A DNA stretch of 64,000 nucleotides, taken from contig OX637296.1 of the NCBI GenBank assembly GCA_951799445.1, positions 6,696,001 through 6,760,000 of the forward strand. The letters run 5' to 3'. Both the position numbers and the translations under genes were made by a program. Shown piece after piece: positions 45,761 through 57,878 of this stretch. Numbering within the stretch: position 1 is the stretch's first letter; every line of letters starts with the position of its first letter. The notes beneath the pieces are model-generated. The model was not told where the DNA came from. It ran no database searches and worked only from the letters and a program-made list of their open reading frames with translations. This DNA is from Pseudisothecium myosuroides (lineage: Eukaryota > Streptophyta > Bryopsida > Hypnales > Lembophyllaceae).

Positions 45761-48000
45761 ATATTTAGTGTGGGTGGGATTTAGTGTGTCTGACATCCTG
45801 GAACAATTTTCTCGGGGGTCTCACTCACTTTGGGTGCACGTTAGGGCTATCCGAAATACCCTACGTGTGGGTCAGTTTCGTAAAAATAATTAGGGGAAAT
45901 TTGGAACATGTCTGAAATTTTAAAAATTGTACAACTATTTATGAAAATCTGAACAAATTTCATTGTTGCTAATTCTGAATATCCAAAAATTATTCTTGAG
46001 AAAATTTAGAATAAGGAATACATTTACGCATAGATAGAAAAAAAAACAATCCAAAATTAGGAGTGTCAAAAAATTAGAAAAAACAAAGTGCCGGAAAGCC
46101 AAGAAATCAAAATCAAGCTATCAAATTGTCCAAATTTTGAAATTAAATTATTTCAGCACCAACGGATACCAAATTTGACTTGAAACTACAATATTGGAAT
46201 TGGTGATTTTTTTATAGTTGGAGTATCATTTTGGATATGGATTATGGAGCCAACTATTCCTTCATTACTCTTTTGATATTCATGTGATACTTGTTGACTT
46301 CAATATCAAAAGTAGGTGATATCCAGGTAAAATTTGGCTATTGGTCTCAAAAAATGGCAATAATCTGGCTATTTTGACTTGCAAAAATGAAAATTTCCTT
46401 CACAAGATGTGCCCGGCAATGTCTTTTGGCTGTAGGCAATTGGTGAAAATTGTGTATAAAAAACAAATAGGTTAGAACACTATTAGCCCATCTAGTGTGT
46501 TTTTTATGCATGATTTTTCACCTCTTGAAAATAGCCGAAAGATGTTGGGATTTTTTTGGTAATAAATTTTTTACTTTTTATGATTAAAATAGCCAAATTA
46601 TTAAGACCAATAGTCAAATTTTACCTATGTATCTTACCAAGTATCACACGAATATTGAAGAAATAGCTAGCTATTTCTTCAAAATGATTTTAAGGAAAAT
46701 ATATCTATCAGCCTATGTGCAAATGCCTACAATTGCCCATTTCCAAATTGCATCCTCTATGATCTACACTTGTTCAAGATTTTTTTGGATTAACGAACCT
46801 CCAAATCCTTGCTTGAGGCGTATTGCATTAATGCAATACAATCCTTCATTCTAGCCTTTCTTGGTCTATGTTTAGAGTTTATATAACAAAGATTGTTTAT
46901 GGTGTCATTTTCTTGAATTACTCTATTTGTTGCACTTTAAAGGTATCCAAAACATTATAGCTTTATTAGAACAATCGAAGGAGATTTTCCGAGAGATTTT
47001 CATTTTGGCAAACCTTAGGGCTATTTTACCCATGTTTGAATGAATCCCTTATTTGTCCCAAACATGCAACTAACGGTATATTTCCTTTCAACTAATTGTA
47101 AACATCGTAGTTTGTAAAAGAAAGAATCTCCAATATTGCTAATTCAATGAATTGGCTATTTGCAATAGAAAAAAATGGTTTGGTGAAGCTGTCAATTAAG
47201 CAAAATGACAACTTTATTAATGTCCAAGGAATATTTTGCTGCATCCATACACTAATTGTACACTTTTCATCCAAAAATCGCGGAGCTACCTAAAATGGTG
47301 TACCATTGGTTGTGCATGTGCTCATATACATATATCATTGTCATAGGGCAAGTTTAGCAGAGAATCATTTTAAAAATAGATGTCATTTTTTTTGCAAATT
47401 TGGTTTTTAAAAATAAAAAATTGTGTGGAGGTTGAAAATTTTGTGGAAATGTCTTATTTATAGAATTTTTTGAATTTTATTTTTAGAATTTTTTATATAA
47501 TTAAAATAGTAATGATTTTGTCCATTGCGAGAAAATGATTTTTGCGAGATTTGTTGGGAGACAAATAAAAGGCCCAAAGTTTGTTGCAAGCAATAGCAGT
47601 TTGTAGGAGCTATGAAGTGGAGAAGAGAGCAAGCATATAGCTAGGTTGGGAAAATTAGTTGGAGAGAGTTGTAGCAACAATGGGGGAAAGGCAATTAAAG
47701 GTTCATGGCATGCCGACTTTGGGAACGGACCTAGAAAGTGTGGCTACGGTATAGTGGATTATACCTTGTTCTAATCCTGGGCTTTCTTGGCCTATTGAGC
47801 TTATAGAGGGGAGTTTTGGCTTCATTTTCTAGTCTCAGCTATCTCGAATTTCTCACTTTGTTGCATATTAGGAATACCTACAATAGTAAGGGGAAGTCAC
47901 AATTTATTATGGCATGTGAATAACAAGGGATTTTTTTCATTTTTGGAGGGCAGTATAGAAAGCAATCTTTGTTGGAATAATGTAATTGTCTTCATCATAT
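45761..48000. other. AT-rich spacer with a dispersed duplicate block
   Basis: No gene is recognised. About 46990-47180 is related in the same orientation to 48840-49010 (ATTGTAAACAT..T.GTTTG, AGAATCTCCA..ATTGCTAAT), a diverged direct duplication. A further inverted relation between about 46320-46480 and 46500-46625 (TACCAAAATTTGACTATTGGTCT-like arms) suggests an old foldback element. Confidence 0.45.
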
Positions 48001-48200
48001 ATAATTGTAAAAAATGTACAACGTGAATGAAATATAAATTATTCATCCAAAAGAATGTACATTCATCCCCTAAAGAGTGATATTGTCCTTAGAATATGAA
48101 GCAAATTAACAATTTCATCCACTAAAAATGGAATAATATATTGCCTAATATTCCCTTAGAAAAAATCATATTGCTTTTAAGTGAAATATTACTCAGCACT
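47950..48200 (+). repeat. Dispersed repeat shared with 6780-7000
   Basis: The order of blocks matches 6780-7000, including GAATATATTGCCTAATATTCCC and ACAATTTCATCCACTAAAAATG. Nothing in it looks coding. A possible left TTAA terminus (TTAACCCTGGAAGAATAAGG at 48259) follows, without a matching right end. Confidence 0.6.
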
Positions 48201-49727
48201 ACAATCAGTGAACAATATTTCCCTCAAGTTTTCATTCAAACTTTATGGTAGGATCACCTTAACCCTGGAAGAATAAGGCTACCGATGACCGAGGTAGTCA
48301 CCAAGATATTCCAATTATAGAACCAATGGGTGAGATTTTTTGTTTTTTGAATCTATAGTGAAATCATCCATTGAACATTTTAGTTTGCATTGTCCTTACA
48401 AGGTTAAAATTGAGAAAAATTCTTTGACAAGTATTATTGAGTGTCAAAAAGCTACCATTTTTTAATCACTTCAAGGCAATTTTGCAATAAAGTTTGGGAA
48501 AATTCAAGAACAATATTTGATTGTAATATACAAAAGTTATAAGAGGTCAAAGTTGAATTGGTAGATTTTTTGAAACCGTGCTCATATTTCAATGTTCATA
48601 CCTTGAAAAGAGTGCAACAAGCATCTACATTCTCTCTGGGTTTTATAGAAATATACTCAAAACTGAGTGATCCTAGTTTATTTTCCTGCTACAAATCTTG
48701 AGGAAGAAATCTTGAGTGAGTTTGTTGAATGAATTGCAGGTGTCCATTCACAACGTTCTATATTTCAACTTTAGCAAGTTCAAAAATAGGCACAAGGAAG
48801 GTGCTTTGCAACTATGACTCCCCCTATTTGTAGCCCATGGAAGGTGCCCATAGTCTTGGCAAATTAGTCCTAAGGTCACTTTTCCATGTGTTGAATCCCT
48901 TCTTTGTTCTACTCATGCAACATAGTATTTTGCCTTTCAATCAATTGTAAACATTCTTGTTTGCAAAGCAAGAAGAATCTCCATCATTGCTAATCCAATT
49001 TTTTGCAAACTTGTTTTTTCAAAATATAAATTTGTTGAACTTTATTTATAGAAGAATGTTTTGGGGGAGAGATGTCTTGATCGTGCCGGTATTGTAGGGC
49101 CAAGCGGGGTTCAATATTGTATTTATCCAAGGGTGGGGGTGAATATTTACCTAGGCCGGATGGGGGTAAATATTTACCTAGGCCGGATGGGGGTAAATAT
49201 TTAGGTACTTATGTTGGCCAAGGTGAGTTGACCCCCTCGCTTGGCCCCAAGGGAAAACCCTGAAATTTTTTATTGCCACTCATGATAAAATTTGCAAATT
49301 CTGAATTCATATTTGCAATCAGAGACCCCAATTTTGTTAAGAGAGGTGATGAACATAGAACATAGACCTAACACAGCACAAAAATAGGGGGCTTTTTTTT
49401 TCACACGCACCCCTGGAATGCCTTGGGGGGCGGAGAAGGGGCCCAGTTCACCCTTGCAGTACTATCAGCTGAGGTCTCAAACTCATTTCAACTGGGGAGA
49501 AAAACTTTCAATTGGGCCCCCCTGCATAGAATTAAAAAATTACACCACTTCAATTCATTCAACACTGCCCCACTCCATGTGCAGGGGACTTTTGAACAAT
49601 GGACCCCATGATTCAAAATTTCACAACTCAAGTTTGGAAAACTCAACCTGAATCCCCAATCCAACGCGTTGTAAAGCCTAGACTTGGGTTGAAAATCCAA
49701 CTTCAATTACAAAAATCTATGCAAAGT
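48201..49727. other. Spacer; 27-bp tandem repeat and part of repeat G inside
   Basis: No gene is recognised. It contains the small tandem repeat at 49135-49203 and a family G relative at about 49255-49415. The overlapping short frames around 49.4-49.7 kb have no family resemblance. Confidence 0.45.
49135..49203 (+). repeat. 27-bp tandem repeat, about 2.6 units
   Basis: The unit GGGGGTAAATATTTACCTAG plus GCCGGAT starts at 49135, 49162 and 49189. Each unit contains the palindrome TAAATATTTA. Confidence 0.88.
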
Positions 49728-50158
49728 CCGGTTTACACCAAAAATGAGGGGCTAGAAAATTGAGAAGTATTCCTCTTCAAGTCCTCCTTGTTTGTCATGG
49801 AGAAGTTCTCTTTTGGAGGTCATGAGCTTTTGACTGATGTAAATTGTCAAGAGTGCATGAATTAGAAAAAAATATTTAAAAATAGTGATTTTTACTTCAG
49901 AACTCATGGAATTTTAGTTAGATACCCCTCTCTGAGATGGACCTAACTATAATTCTGAAGGTCTTAAAATTTGAAGACTTTTGCTACCACATAGGAAATA
50001 AGTGCAATCCATGACATTGGACATTCTTTGAGACAAGTAAATTCTTGTTTCGTCGTATAAAACTATTTAATTTCTAAGGACTTATTGATTTCAACAATCA
50101 GAACCTTTAAGAAATTTGGAGTCTTCATCTCTCAATTTGGTGTAAACCAAGCCTAAGC
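49728..50158 (+). mobile_element. TIR repeat family H (about 430 bp)
   Basis: The left end CGGTTTACACCAAAAATGAG and the right end, inverse of CAATTTGGTGTAAACCAAG, form terminal inverted repeats. A relative lies in intron 3 of the PATROL1-like gene (40745-41205). Non-coding. Confidence 0.7.
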
Positions 50159-51127
50159 TCAATCCTTGACCACCCCTTTGTAGATTGGGTTCCTTTTGTA
50201 AGTAATCTTATTAATTCAAGTGTGGCTTCTTAGTCTCTATTTTTTATCAAAGTGAAATGTTGAATATTTTATTTGTAGCCATCCACTAGCCGTGTATGGT
50301 AATATTGTGAAGGTGGCGCATCCTAAAATTTGCTTTGCTCTAAGTGCACTCTCTAACATATATGTATTGGAGTTTTCCTAGCGGCATAGTGGAGTTTTCA
50401 ATGTTTTAAGGTAAGTGCACCTAATTTTAACCCTTTCTAAGACCAATCCCTACATATTCTTGCCTAAAATGTACTCCTTCTATTCATGAGACTCTAAAGA
50501 CGCTGTTAAGTACTTTAAAAGTTGAAATTTTAATCATAAGGGGTCCAAAAAATGAAAAAGAAGAAAAAGAAAAATACTACTATGACTTCCAACAAGATCC
50601 AGTAGAAAATTATGCAATTTAGTAATAGAAACCAAATACTCAATTGCTTATTTGGACAAATTCAAGTGTAATTACCTTGATAACATATATTTTATAAAAA
50701 TAATAATAATAGACCCCTAGCCAAATTCCAACTTCAAAAATTCACAACTAATTTAAATGAGATTTGATGTGGACTTTCTATTGTCTTGTAAGAACAATTG
50801 ATTGAAAAAAAATTCAAGGTGTGCATCCCTCTAAAAATGGGGGCATTGGTTTGAAACTGTTCTAAGAGGAATGTTTCTTTACACTCAAAATTATATGTCC
50901 AAGGGCCCTAAAGAAGAGATAATGATGGGTGTATGCAATGCCTTTTTTGTTTGTGGCAACAAAAGTGAACAAATTTTTGAGTCCCTTGGAATTTGTATCA
51001 TGTCCACATGTCTTTGTGGGCCTAATGCAATTCCAGAGGACCTTTGGACTATAATATTCATAGCCAATCATTAAAAAGAAATTCAATTTTTGGACTGCAC
51101 TATTTTAGAAAATACATTAAAATGTAG

Positions 51128-51382
51128 CTACACTGAATAGTGAAATTGGGTTGCCTTGACAATTAGGTTGCCTTACCCCAGAGAAGTTACCTCATGGCTA
51201 ATGCTTGTCCAGATGGAGGCATATGCCAGTCTCTAATCCCGAGCCATGACTTAGTATACCAACCCGTGTCACACACATAGCTCTTACATTATTGCATCCT
51301 TGTAAAGTAACTGTACATATTGATATAGTGTAGAATGTTGAGAAATTAGTGTAGGGCAACCTAATTTCACTATTTAGTGTAG
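51128..51382. mobile_element. TIR element (about 255 bp)
   Basis: CTACACTGAATAGTGAAATT then GGGTTGCC at the left pairs with its inverse, GGCAACCTAATTTCACTATT then TAGTGTAG, at the right, a 28-bp terminal inverted repeat with two mismatches. No coding sequence and no second copy in the window. Confidence 0.8.
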
Positions 51383-51980
51383 TTTACTTTATAACTCTTG
51401 TTATATTGTTACATTGCCTCCAAAGACTGTGACTTCCAACTGAAAAGCCAACTTTACAATTGTCATGCTAAGGACATTTTAGTTTTCAAGCAAAATTTTA
51501 GAAAGTTTTTTTTTTATTAATTAATTTCTATGTTGAAGAATCACACATTCTCTAGAAGAGATTTTTTTTAAAACTTTTATTCTTTGTTTTGGAAAATTAT
51601 GCTCAAATGCTTAGGCCTACGTTATAATAGAATCAAAGTCCAATTTGGAGTTGGCCCAATTTACAATCCAATGGGCACTTTGAAGTCCACCTTAGGTTAT
51701 AGAATTAGAGTCTAGATTATGGAGACTATATTTTTTTACCTATTATATAAGCCCAATATTTTGGTGCAAAAAAATTACACCTAGATGTCATACAAGGGAC
51801 TATATCATCAATAGCTAAATTCTAGGACTATAATTATTGTATTTCTTGATTTGGTGGTTTTAATTTTGGGCCAACAATTGTCAATCATTATAATAAGCAA
51901 AGGGCGTGATCTTTCTTCTTTGCCAAATATTTATTATTTATTAGAAAGTATTGTTTGGCAAATCTTAAAAAGTTTGTTTG

Positions 51981-52041
51981 AAAAAAAGAATCTTGAAGTA
52001 TTTTTGTATAAAAAAATAAAAAATACTTCAAGATTTTTTTT
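51981..52041. repeat. Small hairpin with 23-bp arms
   Basis: AAAAAAAGAATCTTGAAGTA followed by TTTTT is mirrored by AAAAATACTTCAAGATTTTTTT across a loop of about 12 bases. It could be a tiny foldback element; terminator-like roles are not expected in a nuclear plant spacer. Confidence 0.6.
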
Positions 52042-53596
52042 CATATTAAAAAACTATGAATAATTAAACAATTTTCCAGATTTTTTAGCATCTAAAGTGG
52101 GAGGTTTATAAACCATCTTTCTTTAAGCACTGATTTGGATTTTTCAAGAATGGTGCATACTTTGAATCATTCTGTGTAGTAAATTTTTTTTGAAAGATGA
52201 GACAAAATGCATCTAATGTAATTGGATCCTGAATTGGATTCATATGTATTCAGACTCTAATTTAATGAATTACTTATATAATTTTAAAGTTGAAATTGGA
52301 TTATATTCCAAAATCGTCCTTGCTTCTAAAATGTTCATTAAGACTATATTCAAAATTCTAATATGTACCTTGTGTTAGAGGATATTTTTGGCATATCCAT
52401 ATAGTGGTTAGCACTCCATATCTTAATTTTTGGCCAAACTTTCCCCTACAACCTCAACACAATGATAGAGTTGCCTTTTAACTTAGGGCCATTTCCATAG
52501 CATCCTTTGAAAAAGTGCATATTTAATTATAAGACCATGAAAGGTTTTATGTGATTTTTGGCTTGGTTTTGTGTGAATACATAGTTGGAACTATTAGATA
52601 TGAATGTGAAAATATTGAAGTGGTTTAAGCTTACTTATATATAGTTTGAGGCTATAAAGTTAGCGCCACGTACACACATCATGGGTAAGGAAAGTCAAGT
52701 TGGAATTTTTTTCATTTAGCTCGGCCATAACGTGGCACCCAACATGGCAGTGAAAAAAGTGACGTGGCATTTAGAGAAGATGATGTAGTATGCCTAGTCA
52801 ATACAATTTTAAGACAAATTAATACAATTTGTACATACCATATGCATAAGGCAGGGTTGGCAAAAAATAATTATTTAAAAGAAAGTAAAAAAAAAAAGTC
52901 AATAAGAAAAAATGATGAATTCAGCAAGAATTAAATGACCAAATTATTGTAAAAAAAGTTCAATGTTAGTTGGAAAGTCTAAATAAAGTCCAAGGACCAT
53001 TTACCATCAAAAAAAAATTTGATGGCAAAATGAAGGAATTACTTCATTGATATTTAGTGAGAATGAAGAGTGGATAGGTCATTTTTATAATGAAATCCAA
53101 TGTTTGTACTGAATTCCTCAAAGGATATGGGATATTTTGAAGATGAGAGTTTGACCACTAGATATGTTATAAACACCTTCAAATGGTTAAGGGTACATAT
53201 CTACAACTAGGTTCAAAGCTTGTAGGCTTACGTCTCTCCATTCATTGGAAATACGCCAAATAGGTGGGGTCTAAACCTTTCCAAGCATGATCCAAAACAT
53301 TTGCCCAATTTAAATCAAAATAGTGTCCATGCACCAATTCAAATTCAACAGTCTCCACCCCGCAATAATTATTTGTCAAGCATTCAACATAATTGGGGTT
53401 ACACCAATTTGGTAATGAATAGGCAATAGAATTGTAAAAGCCATGACATAAGGTATCTACATCCAAAACCAAAATGTTCCTATTTGCGCCTCCTATTTTT
53501 TGATGGAAAAGGATTCACTTGATGTTTCAAAGTTGCCACAAGTATGTAAAAACAACCAATGGAAATTAAAGAGTTTTTGAGGGAATCAATGGGAGT

Positions 53597-54181
53597 TTAG
53601 CCCCTAAAGGATTGAAGCACATTTCAAGGAGAAAATACCAAGGCTTGCCACTTTGTAGGGCACTGAGAAAAAAAATTAAAGATTAAAAAATTTTAAAAAA
53701 TTTAAATGTATAAATTTGTATTAGAGTACTATGGGAACGTGCAATAAAAATTTCAAAAAATTTTACCACAAAGATTGAAAGATTATAACATTTGAAGTCA
53801 GAAGTAAAAAATTTCTTCTAATCTTGTTCAACAAAGCCAAAAAACTTTTTTAACTTCTACTAGAGTGAAATTTTTGCACTACACATGCTATGTTTTTTAC
53901 ATTTGCTTAGTATTTTGTGTTAGTTTCATATTTGCAAAATTTAAGAAGTAAAGGGGGAGTTTTCAAAATGCTTCCCTAAGCTGCCTAGACTGTTGAAAAG
54001 TTGAGAGAAACATTACTTTTGATCCGGGCACCTAATTAAAAAAATTATATTCCCACCAAGGGGATACATATTCACACCTTGTGTAAAAAATTCATCAACA
54101 TTTGACCAAAATTGACTTTGTGTGCAACTACTCAAGAATTCTTGCCTACATTGAGTGGTCACTTGGTCCTTTAGGGGTTAA
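53597..54181 (-). mobile_element. TTAA-flanked element (585 bp), relative of 29305-29880
   Basis: Left TTAGCCCCTAAAGGATTGAA, right ACTTGGTCCTTTAGGGGTTAA; the first TTAA has mutated to TTAG. On the minus strand its order of blocks follows 29305-29880. No coding capacity. Confidence 0.83.
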
Positions 54182-55711
54182 GGGTAGTCTAGTGGCATGA
54201 GTAGATATCCTATGCTTTCTGCTTTGAAAATTCATAAAATATTGTGTATGTCAAAAAAATACAAAATCCTTTGGGTTGGACTTCTTTCAAGGAAGCTAAC
54301 AATTTCATATCAAAGTTTTATTATTTTGACCACCGAGCTATTTAAGGTAGAAAAGTAGCAATTTTAGGTGTGAATACCTTAACCCTTATAAACAACATAT
54401 CTAGCCCTAATGGTTGGGTTTTCATTGAGCCTTTAGGAAAATTCCTCTAGATACTACTCAATTACATGGGAACTTCTATATTATCAATCACTTTGTCTTC
54501 ACAAGATGCATCTGTCAATCTAAGTCTTGGATTTTGAATCATAATTTGAACTTGTAGTTTTTATATTGGAAAGTTCAATAACTTTTTTGAGTAGTACTTT
54601 TGAGGTTGCCTGTGGCCTTGAGGAGGGCGGAAGCTCATCATTGATTGGTCATTTGAACAAGCTATTTGACCCAACCGACCATTTTTGGTCTTTGGCCCTT
54701 TTTTTGAGCTTCCTATTCTCAAAATTTTGAATTTTTTTAAAAATATTTTTTTTATTAAAGAGAACAGACTATGTTATAAATTTAAAGGCGGTATTTTCAT
54801 CAAATTTTGAGTTAAACTCCGCCTTGTGGAATTTTTCAAAGTTAAGTGGTGTAGTATAGTTTACAGCTCATTTTTTGGAGTTTGGTTTAGGCATGGACTA
54901 AAAAGTCAGTCAACCAATGTAATTCTTGCCCACCTCAAAAAGGTCAAATTCACCTCAAAAAGGGCAGATTCAAGGAGTTCAAGGAGAAGACAAGTGTTCC
55001 AATCTCTTTTCTTTTACAAACACTACTCTCATTTCAGTGACTACTGTGCATTGCAAGCTCCACCATAAATTGAAAAAATGCTTAGAATGTTGTAAAATTT
55101 TACATGTACATTTTCAACTCTCTTATCTTTCATTGAGCAAAAAAAAGGCATAATTTTGAAATATTCTCACAAAGATATACTCCTTCAACGTGCATTACTA
55201 TGTATTTCCATTGACCCAAATAAAACTTCAAACTTAAATATCTCCTAAATCATGCAGTCAATTACTTTGAATTTTTTTAAGGTGCTTATTCTCAATGTAA
55301 AATTCAAGATCCTATGTTTATATTCTATCTAATCTCAAGAAAAAATGACCAAAAGAATTGCTCAGATTCTTAGTAGTTTTGGCCCATTTTGAAAGCACAC
55401 TCCCTTGGGCCATCATTAGGGGATTAGAAAGATTTTGAAATCCAAGTTTGGGTAGCCCCCCTAGGACCTCAAATGTCCTTTTAATCCTATAACAACAACA
55501 TGGCCTAAAAGTGCCCGATGCATACTAGAGAATCCTTCTCCGTAGGATAATTAAATCTCCATGAAAAGGTGAGATCTTGCATTGTAGTTGACCTCCAATG
55601 AATGCTCTTGGTTTTTTCTGAGCAAATGATTCACACGATACCAAAAAAGATGATTTCCACAATAAGAGGCCTGTTGTTCTAAGGTTGAGGATTAACCTTA
55701 GTTTACCTCAA
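54182..55711. other. AT-rich spacer, nothing recognised
   Basis: No supported gene or clear repeat. The short frames near 54.8-55.15 kb show no family resemblance. Confidence 0.4.
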
Positions 55712-55985
55712 GTACACTAGTGTGCCTTGTGCCATTGCCACAGTCAAAATAAAAGTAAATGTAAATTTCTAATTTTTCAAACCCATAAAAACCTTGAAAT
55801 TCAATAACTTTCACACCATGAGTTGGAATGCCACAAAACAAAGCCTATGCATCCCTCCTTGCCAAGGGCTTTCTGATGATACTAAAAACACAACTAGAGA
55901 ATGTACGGTCTAGGAGATCTCACCATAACAAACAAACAAAAAACAAAACAAAACAAAAAACAGCCTAAGTAGTTTGCTCTAAAAG
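55712..55985 (+). repeat. Interspersed repeat X, copy 3
   Basis: Matches 6400-6662: CTAGTGTGCC, CATTGCCACAGTCAAAATAA, GCCACAAAACAAAGCC and GCCAAGGGCTTTC in the same order, ending in an A-rich AACAAACAAAAAACAAAAC tract. Confidence 0.78.
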
Positions 55986-56275
55986 TGACTGTGCTCTAAA
56001 AGCAATCATGGCTCAAAGGTACATTTTTTATTTCTTCAATGCACTAGTAGTGTACATTTCAGGAGGTGGTCGCTTTTAGTGACCACTGCATTTCATCTTC
56101 AAAAATTTGTAACTAATTCCACGAAGGTTAAAAAAATATGAAATGACTTGGGTTAGATAGATGCCAATTTCAATTTTTCTTCCTATGAAAAGTTACTGAA
56201 AATTGTTTCAAGGAGTTTAGCTTCCCTGGAAAGGCAATCAGCTCTTAAATGGGAGCACGCTACCTTAATGAATAA
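55975..56275 (+). repeat. Interspersed repeat F
   Basis: Collinear with about 20905-21200: TTCTTCAATGCACTAGTAGT, GTGTACATTT.AGGAGGT, AATATGAAA.GACTTGGG. The right end GCACGCTACCTTAATG resembles the AAGGTA termini of family E. Non-coding. Confidence 0.6.
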
Positions 56276-56512
56276 CAGTGTGCCCTTTGCTATTGCCACA
56301 TCCAAAATAAAAGTAAAAGTATTTCTCTAATTTTTTGACTCATAAAAAACTTTGAAAGTCAATAACTTTTCCATTTCAGGTCCTAACGAAATGAAGCAAA
56401 GCCTGTGCACCCCTCTTTGCCGAGGGCTTTCCTGCAGTACCAAGAACGCCACCAGGGGACGCAAGGTCCGGGAGATCTCAACATAACAAACAAAACAAAT
56501 AGCCAAACTTAA
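56271..56512 (+). repeat. Interspersed repeat X, copy 4, interrupted at its TTAA by a three-element array
   Basis: Matches X up to AGCCAAACTTAA at 56501-56512 and resumes as TTAAGGTATGGATT at 57534-57547, exactly as the intact copy at 6641-6660 reads. Confidence 0.85.
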
Positions 56513-56738
56513 CCCTTAAAGGACGAAGGGGTGACCATAGAAATCTTCCTTTTGCATTACCGTGTGAATCATTGGCTTAAAACATTGCAAAAGGGCTCAT
56601 TGGAAGTCAAGCTACTACAGAAGATCTTCCCTTTTCACAACAAATTTCGAGGATGAATACTTGCATTTTTGTCTTACATAGTTTGATTCTCTGTCATCCA
56701 TCGGCCATAGAATGGTTGCGTCTACGTTTAAGGGTTAA
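56509..56738. mobile_element. TTAA element D, array member 1 (230 bp)
   Basis: Left TTAACCCTTAAAGGACGAAG, right GTCTACGTTTAAGGGTTAA. The interior is closely related to the next element (TCATTGGAAGTCAAGCTACT; CTGTCATCCATCGG). Its right TTAA is the left TTAA of member 2. Confidence 0.9.
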
Positions 56739-56965
56739 CCCTGTAAGGACGCGGGGGGTGACCTTGGAAATCATGCATTGTATAACCGTGAGAGTCATTG
56801 GAATAAAAAAAATCCAAAAGTACTCATTGGAAGTCAAGCTACTGTAGATGTTCTCCACTTTCCACAAAAAAACTCCAAGGATGAATAGTTGTAGGTCTGT
56901 CCTACATTAGAGAATCCCTTGTCATCCATCGGACACTTATGGTCGTGGCGTTCTTACTGGGTTAA
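56735..56965. mobile_element. TTAA element D, array member 2 (231 bp)
   Basis: Left TTAACCCTGTAAGGACGCGG, right GTGGCGTTCTTACTGGGTTAA, and interior as in member 1 with clear divergence, so this is not a fresh tandem copy. Its right TTAA is the left TTAA of the family A element. Confidence 0.9.
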
Positions 56966-57537
56966 CCCTGGAGCGTCTGGATTCATCTCCAAAATTGACG
57001 ATTTGAGAAAAACCATTATAAACTACAATTTGGAAGAATATTTTGGAATTGGTATACAAACAAAAGCTGTAGATTTTGATTTTCAAATCCTATCCGTACG
57101 GTTAGATCTACTAATGCTATCACCAATCTTTTTCTATAAATTTTGAAAACAAAATTTCAGAATTCCTTCTAAATTCAATTACAAGTAAAATATTATCATT
57201 TTTTGAATAAAACTTGTTGGAATGGATTTGAAATAAGGTTCTCTTCATATGGTGATTTTTTGAAATTTTTGTGACCTTTACATCTTTGACCTCATTTTTG
57301 CACATCTAGTTTTGAACTAAAGTCAATGCAAATTGACCACTTGACATACTTCCACATTTGTAATTTTAGAAATGTATATGTTCTAGTAACACCCAATCCA
57401 ACCGATGGATAGGACAACAACTTGATAAAGTATCACCCAAAATTAGGATGACTTTCATCCAAAATTAGGATGACAGAAACAAGGATCTGAATCTGTTCAT
57501 CGTCCAGAAAATGGACGTCGGAGCGCTCCAGGGTTAA
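56962..57537 (+). mobile_element. TTAA-flanked MITE, family A copy 3, array member 3 (576 bp)
   Basis: Near-identical to 3555-4132 apart from a short internal duplication or deletion around 57450-57475. Left TTAACCCTGGAGCGTCTGG, right GGAGCGCTCCAGGGTTAA. Confidence 0.92.
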
Positions 57538-57878
57538 GGTATGGATTCAGCTAACACTAGGTGTGAATGTCATGTTTTTTGTTTATGATAATTGGCGAAG
57601 ACACAATTCTGAGGGCACAGGATTGGCTTGCTCCCAATACTCCAGTTCCTGTAACTTAACCGCAACAATACGTCAGGCATGATTCCCTTAACACAGGCAC
57701 ACACCTCTGGCGCACATTCCCAGTGCCAGAGTGCGTTCCTGCGAATTCCCAAAGCTTTACTAAAGCGTGGCTTGAACTTCCAAACCTCAGACTCAAACCC
57801 AAAACATCCGCATCGCCACTTACTGTCGAGATCGATGCTCTCCCGCAACTGAAGCGTTGCTTGAATTGCACAGCAGCG

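Larger units (their letters stand above)
50159..53596. other. AT-rich spacer with two small inverted-repeat structures
   Basis: No gene is supported on either strand. Apart from the TIR element at 51128-51382 and the hairpin at 51981-52041, nothing is recognised. Confidence 0.45.

Noticed and set aside
48259..48300. TTAACCCTGGAAGAATAAGG as a further TTAA element
   Set aside because: No matching right terminus was found within 1.5 kb; could be a solo or truncated end.
57723..57878. Upstream in-frame ATG that would extend the hexosaminidase N-terminus by 52 residues
   Set aside because: The extension is not signal-like and would place the obvious signal peptide internally; the ATG at 57879 fits the family.
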